NCBI GenBank assembly: GCA_017559825.1
Contig: JAFYQR010000197.1
Span: 1 to 33,646, forward strand
DNA length: 33,646 nt
Source of the DNA: Thermoguttaceae bacterium
GTDB taxonomy: Bacteria > Planctomycetota > Planctomycetia > Pirellulales > Thermoguttaceae
Direction of reading: 5' to 3'
The first letter of the stretch is position 1, and every line of letters starts with the position of its first letter. A program made the position numbers and the translations under genes. A model generated the notes under the pieces. It searched no databases. It had not been told where the DNA came from and saw only the letters and a program-made list of their open reading frames with translations. Below, one piece after another: positions 16,557-23,523 of the stretch.

Positions 16557-17453
16557 ATGGGAAAAACGGCGATTTTATTTCCGGGACAAGGGGCGCAAAC
16601 GGTCGGCATGGGGCGCGAGCTTTACGACGCGTCCGCGAAAATCCGAGAGATGTACGCGCAAGCGAACGAAATTCTCGGCTACGACCTGACGAAAATTTGT
16701 CTTGAAGGCCCGGCGGAAACGCTCGACGCGACCGATCAATCGCAGCCGGCGATTTTTTTGACGAGCTTGGCCGCGTTGGAAGCGTTGAAGGAATCGGATC
16801 CGGCGGCGGTCGAGAATTGCGTCGCGACGACGGGGCTCAGCCTCGGCGAGTACACCGCGCTGACGTTCGCCGGCGTTATGTCGTTTGAAGACGGTCTGAA
16901 ACTCGTGCGGCTTCGCGGCCAAGCGATGCAAGAAGCGTCGGACGCAACCCCGAGCGGGATGGCGAGCGTTCTCGGACTCGACGTCGAAACGGTTCGCGGA
17001 CTGTGCGAACAAGTCGACGATCCGGGCGTTTTGACGATCGCCAACTACTTGTGCCCGGGGAACTTGGTCGTTTCCGGCGCTCGCTCGGCGGTCGACAAGC
17101 TGATGGAGGCCGCGTTGGCCGCTGGCGCGATGAAAGTCGTGCCGTTGACGGTCGCCGGCGCGTTCCATACGGAAATCATGAGCCCGGCGGTTGAGAACAT
17201 GCGTCCGATCATCGAGGCGATGGATTTCCAAGCGCCGAAAGTTCCGGTCGTCAGCGGCGTCGACGCGCGTTTCCACTCCGACCCGAGCGAGATTAAGCAA
17301 ATTTTGGTTCGCCAAATTTCGTCGCCGGTGCTCTGGGAAGACGCGACGCGTCTCCTGATCGCCGAGGGCGTCGAGACGTTTTACGAAGTCGGCCCCGGGC
17401 GAGTCTTGCGCGGTTTAATGAAGCGTATCGACCGTAAGGCGAAAATGGCGTAA
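16557..17453 (+). CDS. fabD: Malonyl-CoA:ACP transacylase
   Basis: It moves malonyl groups from CoA to acyl carrier protein for fatty-acid elongation. The 298-residue protein begins MGKTAILFPGQGAQTVGMG. The nucleophile elbow is GLSLGEYTAL with Ser95; the usual GHSLG histidine is Leu94 here. The catalytic histidine is His204 in AGAFHTEIM. The QSQPAIFLTS segment is also typical. The frame is open upstream, but an earlier TTG would lie inside the terminator T-run, so the ATG at 16557 is the start; its Shine-Dalgarno (GAAGAA) is poor. fabG follows after 130 nt. Confidence 0.94.
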   Translation: MGKTAILFPGQGAQTVGMGRELYDASAKIREMYAQANEILGYDLTKICLEGPAETLDATDQSQPAIFLTSLAALEALKESDPAAVENCVATTGLSLGEYTALTFAGVMSFEDGLKLVRLRGQAMQEASDATPSGMASVLGLDVETVRGLCEQVDDPGVLTIANYLCPGNLVVSGARSAVDKLMEAALAAGAMKVVPLTVAGAFHTEIMSPAVENMRPIIEAMDFQAPKVPVVSGVDARFHSDPSEIKQILVRQISSPVLWEDATRLLIAEGVETFYEVGPGRVLRGLMKRIDRKAKMA

Positions 17454-17583
17454 CGCGACGAATAGCGTCGCAAAAAATACTCGTCGTTGGACGTCGGCGC
17501 GTCGCGTCGGCGTTAAGAACGGCGGTTTAGTAAGAATTTAACGAATAAGAGCGTCGTTTGCGCGGCGTTCGACAAGGTGCAAA

Positions 17584-18351
17584 ATGATTCAAGTTGATCT
17601 TACCGGCAAAGTCGCGGTCGTTACCGGCGCGACGCGCGGGATTGGGTTGGGGATTGCGAAGGCGTTGGCCAAGGCCGGCGCGAAGGTCGCCTGCGTCGGC
17701 ACGAACGAAGAAAAGTTGACGGCGGCGGTCGCAGGCATTGTCGCCGACGGCGGCGACGCTCGCGCCTACGTTTGCAACGTCGGCGATTCGGAAGCCGTTA
17801 AAGCGTTGGCTCAAAAGATTTTGGGCGACAAAGCGAATCCGGGCGACTACGGCAAGGTCGATATTCTCGTCAACAACGCCGGGATTACTCGCGACATGTT
17901 GATGCGCCGCATCACCGACGAGCAATGGGACGACGTGATGGCCGTCAACCTCCGCGGGCCGTTCCTCATGTGCCGCGCTTTCGTCGAATCGATGCGCAAG
18001 AGCAAGTGGGGCCGCATCGTCAATATTTCGAGCGTCAGCGCGCTTTTCGGCAATCCCGGTCAAGCGAACTACTCGGCGTCGAAGGCCGGTTTGCTCGGCT
18101 TTACGCGCACGATCGCGAAAGAGCTTGCGAACCGCAACATCACCGTCAACGCGGTTTGCCCGGGCTTTATCGCGACCGATATGACCGACGCGATGCCGGA
18201 AATGATCCGTCAAACGATCAAAGACCGTATTCCGGTCGGGCGCATCGGCGAACCGGACGATATCGCGAACGCCGTTCTTTTCTTCGCGAGCGAAGAAGCC
18301 TCGTTCGTTACCGGACAAGCGCTGACCGTCGACGGCGGCATGATTAACTGA
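17584..18351 (+). CDS. fabG: 3-oxoacyl-[ACP] reductase
   Basis: An NADPH-dependent short-chain dehydrogenase that reduces 3-oxoacyl-ACP in the elongation cycle. In its 255 residues the cofactor motif TGATRGIG (14-21), NNAG (97-100) and the catalytic Ser150, Tyr163 and Lys167 (YSASK) are all present. The end GQALTVDGGMIN is typical of FabG. A short insert (GDKANPGDYGK, about 81-91) sits just before the VDILVNNAG strand. AAGGTG precedes the ATG closely. Its place between fabD and acpP makes the fatty-acid role secure. Confidence 0.95.
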   Translation: MIQVDLTGKVAVVTGATRGIGLGIAKALAKAGAKVACVGTNEEKLTAAVAGIVADGGDARAYVCNVGDSEAVKALAQKILGDKANPGDYGKVDILVNNAGITRDMLMRRITDEQWDDVMAVNLRGPFLMCRAFVESMRKSKWGRIVNISSVSALFGNPGQANYSASKAGLLGFTRTIAKELANRNITVNAVCPGFIATDMTDAMPEMIRQTIKDRIPVGRIGEPDDIANAVLFFASEEASFVTGQALTVDGGMIN

Positions 18352-18500
18352 GCAATTTCGACGGCGGAAGGAGCGCGAACCGCGTTTGACCGTCGTTCGA
18401 ATCGACGACGCGGCGTTTTTAACGTCGCGTCGATTAAAGCGGTTGAAAACGCGTCGAATTTCGGCGCGAAAACGAATAAATAACTAGAAAGGGCGTTACA

Positions 18501-18752
18501 ATGGCCGACGAAAAACAAATTGAAGCGAAAATCATTGAAATCATCGCCGAACAACTCGGTCGCGAAAAAGACACGATCACCAGCGCTAGCGACATCGCCA
18601 ACGATCTTGGCGCCGACTCGCTCGACGTCGCCGAACTCATGATCGCCTTCGAAGAAAGCTTCGACATCGACATCGACGAAGAAAACGCGCAAAACATCGC
18701 CACCGTCGGCGACGTCGTTAAGCAAATCGTCTCGCAACTGGACGAAAACTGA
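18501..18752 (+). CDS. acpP: Acyl carrier protein
   Basis: An 83-residue acidic protein. The phosphopantetheine attachment site is Ser40 in GADSLDVAEL, and the helical segments before and after match the family. AAAGGG lies 9 nt before the ATG. The 149-nt gap to fabG contains a 9-bp hairpin (18407-18431, one G-T wobble, A/T-rich loop, no T-run after it), perhaps a leader structure or processing site. Confidence 0.96.
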   Translation: MADEKQIEAKIIEIIAEQLGREKDTITSASDIANDLGADSLDVAELMIAFEESFDIDIDEENAQNIATVGDVVKQIVSQLDEN

Positions 18753-18964
18753 CGATAAACCAACGTTTCGACGCGAACGGCGCGAGGCGTTTCGGCCCGA
18801 GCGCGCTTTCCTAACGCCGACCCGAGTTCCATTGCGAGGGGGCGCGGCGGCGAGAGCGCGAACGGCGGCGAAGCGTCGGCGGTCGCGTTCGCGTTGGAAA
18901 CGTTAGCGACGGCGAAGAGTCGTCTTTTCTCATCTCCTTTTTCTCCACTTTTTTCCGGAGCGTC

Positions 18965-20209
18965 ATGAGCAAGCGAGTTGTCATCACCGGTTTAGGGATC
19001 GTTTCGCCTCTCGGTTACGACGTCGAAACGGCTTGGCGGCGGTTGCGCGAAGGCGAAAGCGGCGTTTCTCTTTGGGAGAATCCGCTTCGCGATATTTTCC
19101 GCGCGAGAATCGCCGGCCAATGTCTTGATTTCACGCCGGAACCGTATATCGAACCGAAAGACGTAAAAAAAGTGGAGCGGTTCGCGCAATTCGCCTACGT
19201 CGCGGGGATTCGCGCCGTCGAGGCGGCCGGACTCGATTTTTCTCGCGAAAATCCGTTTCGGTGCGCTTCGATCGTCGGGTGCGGCGTCGGCGGATTGGCG
19301 GAAATCGAGCGGCAGGACGAAAAATTGACGAAGAGCGGGCCGTCGCGGATTTCGCCCTTCACGATTCCGAAAATTATGCTCAACGCCGCGAGCGCGCATC
19401 TCGCGATTCGCTACGGGATTCACGGCCCGGTTTACGGCGTCGCGACCGCTTGCGCCAGCGCGAACAACGCGATGATCGACGTTTATAAAGCGATCAAGTG
19501 CGGCGAAATCGACGTCGCGATCACCGGCGGAACCGAAGCGGCGGTTTCGAAGCTCGGCGTCGCCGGGTTCGGCGCGATGCGGGCGCTTTCGGAACGCAAC
19601 GACGCGCCGGAAAAAGCGAGCCGTCCGTTCGACTCCGACCGCGACGGGTTTGTTATTGGCGAAGGCGCCGGGATTCTCGTTTTCGAGGAGCTCGAACACG
19701 CGAAAAAACGCGGCGCGAACATTTTGGCCGAAGTCGTCGGCTACGGCGCGACCACCGACGCGACGCACATCACGCAGCCGGACGAAGAGGGAATTTACGC
19801 CGGAGCCGCCGTCGAGGCGACCTTGCGCTCCGCCGGTTGGAATCCCGAGGACGTCGATTACATCAACGCGCACGGCACCGCCACGAAGTTGGGCGACGTC
19901 GCCGAAACGGCGGCGATCAAACGCGCGCTCGGCGAAGACGCCGCGAAGAAAGTCGCCGTTTCCAGCACGAAGAGCGCGATCGGGCACCTGCTCGGCGGGA
20001 GCGGCGGCGTCGAATTGGTCTTTTCGGTTCTCTCGACGCGGGACGGCGTCGTTCCGCCGACGTTGAATTTGGAGAACCCCGACCCGAAATGCGACCTCGA
20101 TTACACGCCGCTCGTCGCGAGAGAGCGGAAAATCGACCGCGTTATTTCGAATAGTTTTGGTTTCGGCGGACACAACGCCTGCATCGCGATCGCTCGTTTC
20201 GTCGACTGA
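18965..20209 (+). CDS. fabF: Beta-ketoacyl-ACP synthase II
   Basis: A condensing enzyme of fatty-acid elongation with a thiolase fold, 414 residues. The catalytic triad is Cys163 (VATACASANN), His303 (NAHGTATKLGD) and His341 (KSAIGHLLGGSG). The C-terminal SNSFGFGGHNA is the family signature. The residues after Cys163 (ASANNAM) differ from the common ATGAHA but keep the fold. GGAG lies just before the ATG. It is 212 nt after acpP; that gap has no clear terminator or promoter. It is the last biosynthetic gene of the cluster; a protein kinase follows. Confidence 0.95.
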   Translation: MSKRVVITGLGIVSPLGYDVETAWRRLREGESGVSLWENPLRDIFRARIAGQCLDFTPEPYIEPKDVKKVERFAQFAYVAGIRAVEAAGLDFSRENPFRCASIVGCGVGGLAEIERQDEKLTKSGPSRISPFTIPKIMLNAASAHLAIRYGIHGPVYGVATACASANNAMIDVYKAIKCGEIDVAITGGTEAAVSKLGVAGFGAMRALSERNDAPEKASRPFDSDRDGFVIGEGAGILVFEELEHAKKRGANILAEVVGYGATTDATHITQPDEEGIYAGAAVEATLRSAGWNPEDVDYINAHGTATKLGDVAETAAIKRALGEDAAKKVAVSSTKSAIGHLLGGSGGVELVFSVLSTRDGVVPPTLNLENPDPKCDLDYTPLVARERKIDRVISNSFGFGGHNACIAIARFVD

Positions 20210-20321
20210 CGAAGCGAGGCGGATTGCCGAGGCGCGTCGGCGAAGCGTTTCGTCGAACGTCGAGGGCGGCGGCTCGAGAAGTCGGCGTCCGTTTCCTTGT
20301 TTCTTGGAGAAAGGCCCCGAC

Positions 20322-21194
20322 ATGAGTTCCGCGCAGGTTATGCACATCGGCCCGTATCGTTTGTTGAATCCCGTGTATCGCGGGCAGACGAGTCAAACGT
20401 GGCAGGCTTACGACGACCGGGCGCGTCGGTACGTCGGGATTAAGACGCTCCTGCAAAGCGCGAGTCGCGACCGTAAACAGATCGAAATGCTCAAGTGGGA
20501 GTATAAAATCGGTTCGCGGTTAAATCACGAGCGCGTCGTCGACATTTTCGACTTCGGTTGGGAAGGGAAAACGCCGTATCTCGTTATGGAGTGGTTCCAC
20601 GCGCCGAACGTGAAGCAGTGGATTCAGCAGAAGAAGTATGAGAATTATTGCGTCGAAATCCCGAAAATGATTCCGCAAATGATCGAGGCTCTGGCCGTGT
20701 TGCACGAGTCAGGGTGGACGCACCGCGACGTTAAGCCGGATAATTTCCTGTACGACCCGGAAGCGGGCGTCAAATTGATCGACTTCGCGCTGGCGAGGGA
20801 AATTAAGGGAAATTTCATCGCGAAACTCTTGAAACTTAAAGGCGTTCCGCAGGGCACCGTCAGCTATATGGCGCCCGAGCAAATCAAGGGGCTGCAGGTC
20901 GACGGACGCGCCGACCTGTACAGTTTGGGGTGTTCCTTCTTTGAACTTCTCTCGGAGCGGGCGACGTACACCGGCAACTCGGTCAACGAGTTGTTGCAAA
21001 AACATTTAACCGGCGCGACTCCTTCGATTTTGGCGCGCAATAAAAATATTACGCCGGAATTCGCCGCGATTTTGGCGCAAATGATGGCGAAGCGTCCGGA
21101 AGATCGTCCGAAATCGGCGCGAGACGTGTTGCTTTCGTTGCGAACGGTGAAAATATTTAAGCGACCGCCGCAAATCGGCGATAAGTCGCAGTGA
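20322..21194 (+). CDS. Serine/threonine protein kinase, cytosolic, with atypical glycine loop and DFA motif
   Basis: 290 residues from the ATG at 20322 (GGAGAAAGG upstream); the frame is open further upstream into fabF but no homology lies there. It is a single Hanks-type kinase domain with no transmembrane or sensor domain. Visible are Lys41 (VGIK), a possible helix-C Glu60, HRDVKPDN (Asp136, Lys138, Asn141), Asp154 in DFALA and MAPEQ. The glycine-rich loop is degenerate (NPVYRGQTSQTW) and the usual DFG is DFA. The ATP and metal ligands remain, so it is probably active, but the loop changes may alter nucleotide binding. It starts 113 nt after fabF and ends at a strong terminator. Control of fatty-acid synthesis is a guess from position only. 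Confidence 0.88.
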   Translation: MSSAQVMHIGPYRLLNPVYRGQTSQTWQAYDDRARRYVGIKTLLQSASRDRKQIEMLKWEYKIGSRLNHERVVDIFDFGWEGKTPYLVMEWFHAPNVKQWIQQKKYENYCVEIPKMIPQMIEALAVLHESGWTHRDVKPDNFLYDPEAGVKLIDFALAREIKGNFIAKLLKLKGVPQGTVSYMAPEQIKGLQVDGRADLYSLGCSFFELLSERATYTGNSVNELLQKHLTGATPSILARNKNITPEFAAILAQMMAKRPEDRPKSARDVLLSLRTVKIFKRPPQIGDKSQ

Positions 21195-21245
21195 GTCGGC
21201 GGCGTTAAAAAGGCAAGACCGGCAAAGTTTTTAACGACAAGTTAG

Positions 21246-21278
21246 GGAACGCGTTCGAACGGGACGCGTTCCTTTTTT
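21246..21278 (+). terminator. Strong intrinsic terminator after the kinase gene
   Basis: GGAACGCGT and ACGCGTTCC form a perfect 9-bp stem around a 9-nt loop, followed by T6. It ends the rightward fab-kinase transcription. Confidence 0.92.
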
Positions 21279-21385
21279 GCGGACAAATCGCTTGGGAAGC
21301 AGCGTGTGTTTTCCGTTTTCCGAGGGGCGCGACGCTTCTTAGGAACGAGCGCGTTTTACCGGAGAAGAACAACGGCGGCAAGAAA

Positions 21386-21416
21386 TAAAAAAAGCCGCGA
21401 CACAAACTTCGCGGCT
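21386..21416 (-). terminator. Terminator of tRNA-Asp
   Basis: On minus, AGCCGCGA (21416-21409) and TCGCGGCT (21400-21393) form a perfect 8-bp stem with an 8-nt loop, followed by a T-rich run. It starts 4 nt after the mature tRNA 3' end. Confidence 0.92.
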
Positions 21417-21419
21417 TAG

Positions 21420-21493
<74 letters not shown>

Positions 21494-21548
21494 GACTTCG
21501 AGAAAAGGAGAGAAGGTTGGCCCCTCTTTTCCTCCAATCGACACGGGT

Positions 21549-21576
21549 ATTATAACCGAGATTGCGAACCGCGCAA
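21549..21576 (-). promoter_or_regulatory. Promoter of tRNA-Asp
   Basis: On minus: TTGCGC (21576-21571), 16-nt spacer, perfect TATAAT (21554-21549). Start expected near 21542, about 49 nt before the tRNA. Confidence 0.62.
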
Positions 21577-21690
21577 GGGGCTTTTTTCAATTTTCTTCAA
21601 AATTTTCTCGACGTTAAAACGCGGGCGAGCGAAGAGCGGTTCAAGCGGCGCAAAATCGGCGGGAAATCGGCGTTTTTTCCGAAAAAATCG

Positions 21691-21719
21691 TTGATTTTCG
21701 CCGCTCGACGCGTTATAGT
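21691..21719 (+). promoter_or_regulatory. Promoter of the flavodoxin-fold oxidoreductase gene
   Basis: TTGATT, 17-nt spacer, TATAGT, with a start expected near 21726 and a leader of about 79 nt. Together with the tRNA promoter this accounts for the 311-nt gap 21494-21804. Confidence 0.6.
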
Positions 21720-21804
21720 AGAAGCGGGAAAAATCGGCGTCGTCGCGACGTCGAACGTAAGAAGATAAAACAAGTAGAATGCGTAAGATAGGAGTGTTCG
21801 CGAA

Positions 21805-22380
21805 ATGAAAGTCGTCGCTTTTAACGGAAGTCCGCGCGTCGGCGGGAACTGCGAAGCGTTGATCAAAAAGGTCTTCGAGCCGCTGAACGAAGCCGGAATC
21901 GAAACGGAGCTGATTCAAATTGGCGGAAAACCGGTGCGCGGGTGCGCCGCTTGCTTGACTTGCCGAACGAAAACGCCCGGTCGCTGCGTTTTCGACGACG
22001 ATTTCGTCAACGAATGCGCGCAAAAATGCCGGGAAGCGGACGGGATTCTCCTCGCGTCGCCGACTTATTACGCGAACGTTTCGACCGAAACGAAGGCGTT
22101 CATCGACCGCGTCGGGTACGTCCTCGGGCCGGAACGGGCGCTGGCTCGCAAACCGGGCGCCGCGATCGTTTCCGTTCGGCGCGGCGGAGCGACCGCCGTT
22201 TTCGACGCGATCAACCGCTTTATGCTCATCAACGGCATGTTCGTCGTCGGCGGCACCTACTGGAATATGGGGTACGGGCGCGACAAGGGCGAAGCGCTCA
22301 ACGACGAGGAAGGCTTGAAAAATATGCGCGCGCTCGGCGAAAATATGGCTTGGTTCTTGCAAAATCGGCCGCAAAACTGA
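21805..22380 (+). CDS. NAD(P)H-dependent FMN oxidoreductase, iron-sulfur flavoprotein-like
   Basis: 191 residues with a flavodoxin-like fold. It begins MKVVAFNGSPRVGGNC, the FMN phosphate-binding loop of the NADPH-dependent FMN reductase family, and has the conserved SPTYYANVSTETKAFIDR segment. Four cysteines, Cys47, Cys50, Cys53 and Cys61 (CX2CX2CX7C), form the compact motif known from archaeal and bacterial iron-sulfur flavoproteins that bind a [4Fe-4S] cluster. It is therefore likely an electron-transfer flavoprotein rather than a simple reductase. TAGGAG lies about 10 nt before the ATG, and it has its own promoter. Partner and substrate are unknown. Confidence 0.87.
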   Translation: MKVVAFNGSPRVGGNCEALIKKVFEPLNEAGIETELIQIGGKPVRGCAACLTCRTKTPGRCVFDDDFVNECAQKCREADGILLASPTYYANVSTETKAFIDRVGYVLGPERALARKPGAAIVSVRRGGATAVFDAINRFMLINGMFVVGGTYWNMGYGRDKGEALNDEEGLKNMRALGENMAWFLQNRPQN

Positions 22381-22481
22381 TTTCAACCTAATTTTACGGG
22401 CGTTCGGCGAAAAACGGTTCGGCAAAACCGCGTTTGCGTCGGACGCTCGGCGATTAGGGCAAAATAAGAGGAATAGGCGGA

Positions 22482-23378
22482 ATGGAAGGCGAGATGCGCG
22501 AAAGATTGACGACCGCGGAGATTTTCGAGCGGTTGCAAAAGCCGACGGTCAAACTCGGATTTGAGCGGGCGGCGGAAAAGTTGCCCTTGGGCGCGAGCAA
22601 GTTCGGCGGAAATCCGTCGGCGCCGCGCGATTTCGTTTGGCCCTTTTATCGCGTCAAGAGCGACGACGGCGCGACGGCGAACCGTCCGCTGACGTTCCTG
22701 ATGCAGCTTAACCTCGAAGAAATCGCGCCTTACGACGTCGAAAAGCGGCTTCCGTCGCGCGGCCTGCTCGCCTTTTTTATCGAACGAATCGCGCTCGAAA
22801 ACGAAGCGTCGGACGCGGTTCGCGTTTTTTACTTCGACGGGCCGGTCGCAGAAACGGTCGAGATCGCGCCGCCGCCGGAGTTCGCCGAGTTGGAAGACGA
22901 CGGCCTTTTCTCTTGGGATTATAGCGCCGAATTTGCAATAACGTTCGAGAAGAGCGTTTCCGTTCCTTGTTCTTGGGATCTCGTCGATTACGGGATCGAA
23001 TTGGCCGTCGCCGACGACGAGAGCGAAGACGAGGCGTTCGAACGTTACGAGGAGGAGCGCGACGCGTTGACGGGGACTCCGCCCAACGGCGATTTTTCGC
23101 AGGCGCTCGGAATCGCGCATTGGATTCAATGGTCGATGCTGGGCGAATGCGAGCGCTTGGCCGCCGGGTTGAGCGACGACGAGTTCGCGGCGCTTCCCGC
23201 GGACGAGCGGGCGAAGATCGAGGAAAACGCGCAAAAATGGACGCTCCTTTGCCGACTCGGAAGCGTTTGCGAAGAGGCGACGCAGGGCGACTGCGGCTCG
23301 TTTTACTTTTGCGTCCGCGAAGACGACTTAAAACGGAGCGATTTTAGCCGCGTTCGGGTCTTTTTTCAGTGTTTTTGA
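22482..23378 (+). CDS. DUF1963/YwqG family protein, copy 1
   Basis: 298 residues. It shows the YwqG family blocks: LPLGASKFGGNPSAP with DFVWPF, PLTFLMQLNLEEIAPYD, GLLAFFIER, KWTLLCRLGS and the end GDCGSFYFCVREDDL followed by DFSRV. The biochemical function of YwqG is not known; members are often multicopy and occur beside toxin-immunity or accessory genes. It is a clear paralogue of the gene at 26134. AGGCGG lies upstream of the ATG; a second in-frame ATG occurs 12 nt later. It is 101 nt after the flavoprotein gene and could be co-transcribed with it. A terminator-like hairpin follows at 23464. Confidence 0.82.
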   Translation: MEGEMRERLTTAEIFERLQKPTVKLGFERAAEKLPLGASKFGGNPSAPRDFVWPFYRVKSDDGATANRPLTFLMQLNLEEIAPYDVEKRLPSRGLLAFFIERIALENEASDAVRVFYFDGPVAETVEIAPPPEFAELEDDGLFSWDYSAEFAITFEKSVSVPCSWDLVDYGIELAVADDESEDEAFERYEEERDALTGTPPNGDFSQALGIAHWIQWSMLGECERLAAGLSDDEFAALPADERAKIEENAQKWTLLCRLGSVCEEATQGDCGSFYFCVREDDLKRSDFSRVRVFFQCF

Positions 23379-23463
23379 CGGCGCGGCGTTTGGACGACGG
23401 CGGGGCGGAAGTCGAACTTTTCGGAACCGAGACCGTCGCGACGTTTGTTGAAATAAAGTTGAC

Positions 23464-23510
23464 CGCCGACTCGCAGCCCGTCGAACGGCGCGCGGCGTCG
23501 GCGTTTTTTT
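23464..23510 (+). terminator. Terminator-like hairpin before the GH51 gene
   Basis: CGCCGAC (23464-23470) pairs with GTCGGCG (23497-23503), followed by T7. The loop is long (26 nt) but can fold further. It lies only 13 nt before the GH51 start, so it may terminate the YwqG transcript or act as a leader attenuator for GH51. Confidence 0.5.
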
Positions 23511-23523
23511 AAGAGGCGAGAAG

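Noticed and set aside
20157..20321. Upstream extension of the kinase frame overlapping fabF
   Set aside because: No homology in the extension; the ATG at 20322 has a good ribosome site and begins the domain properly.
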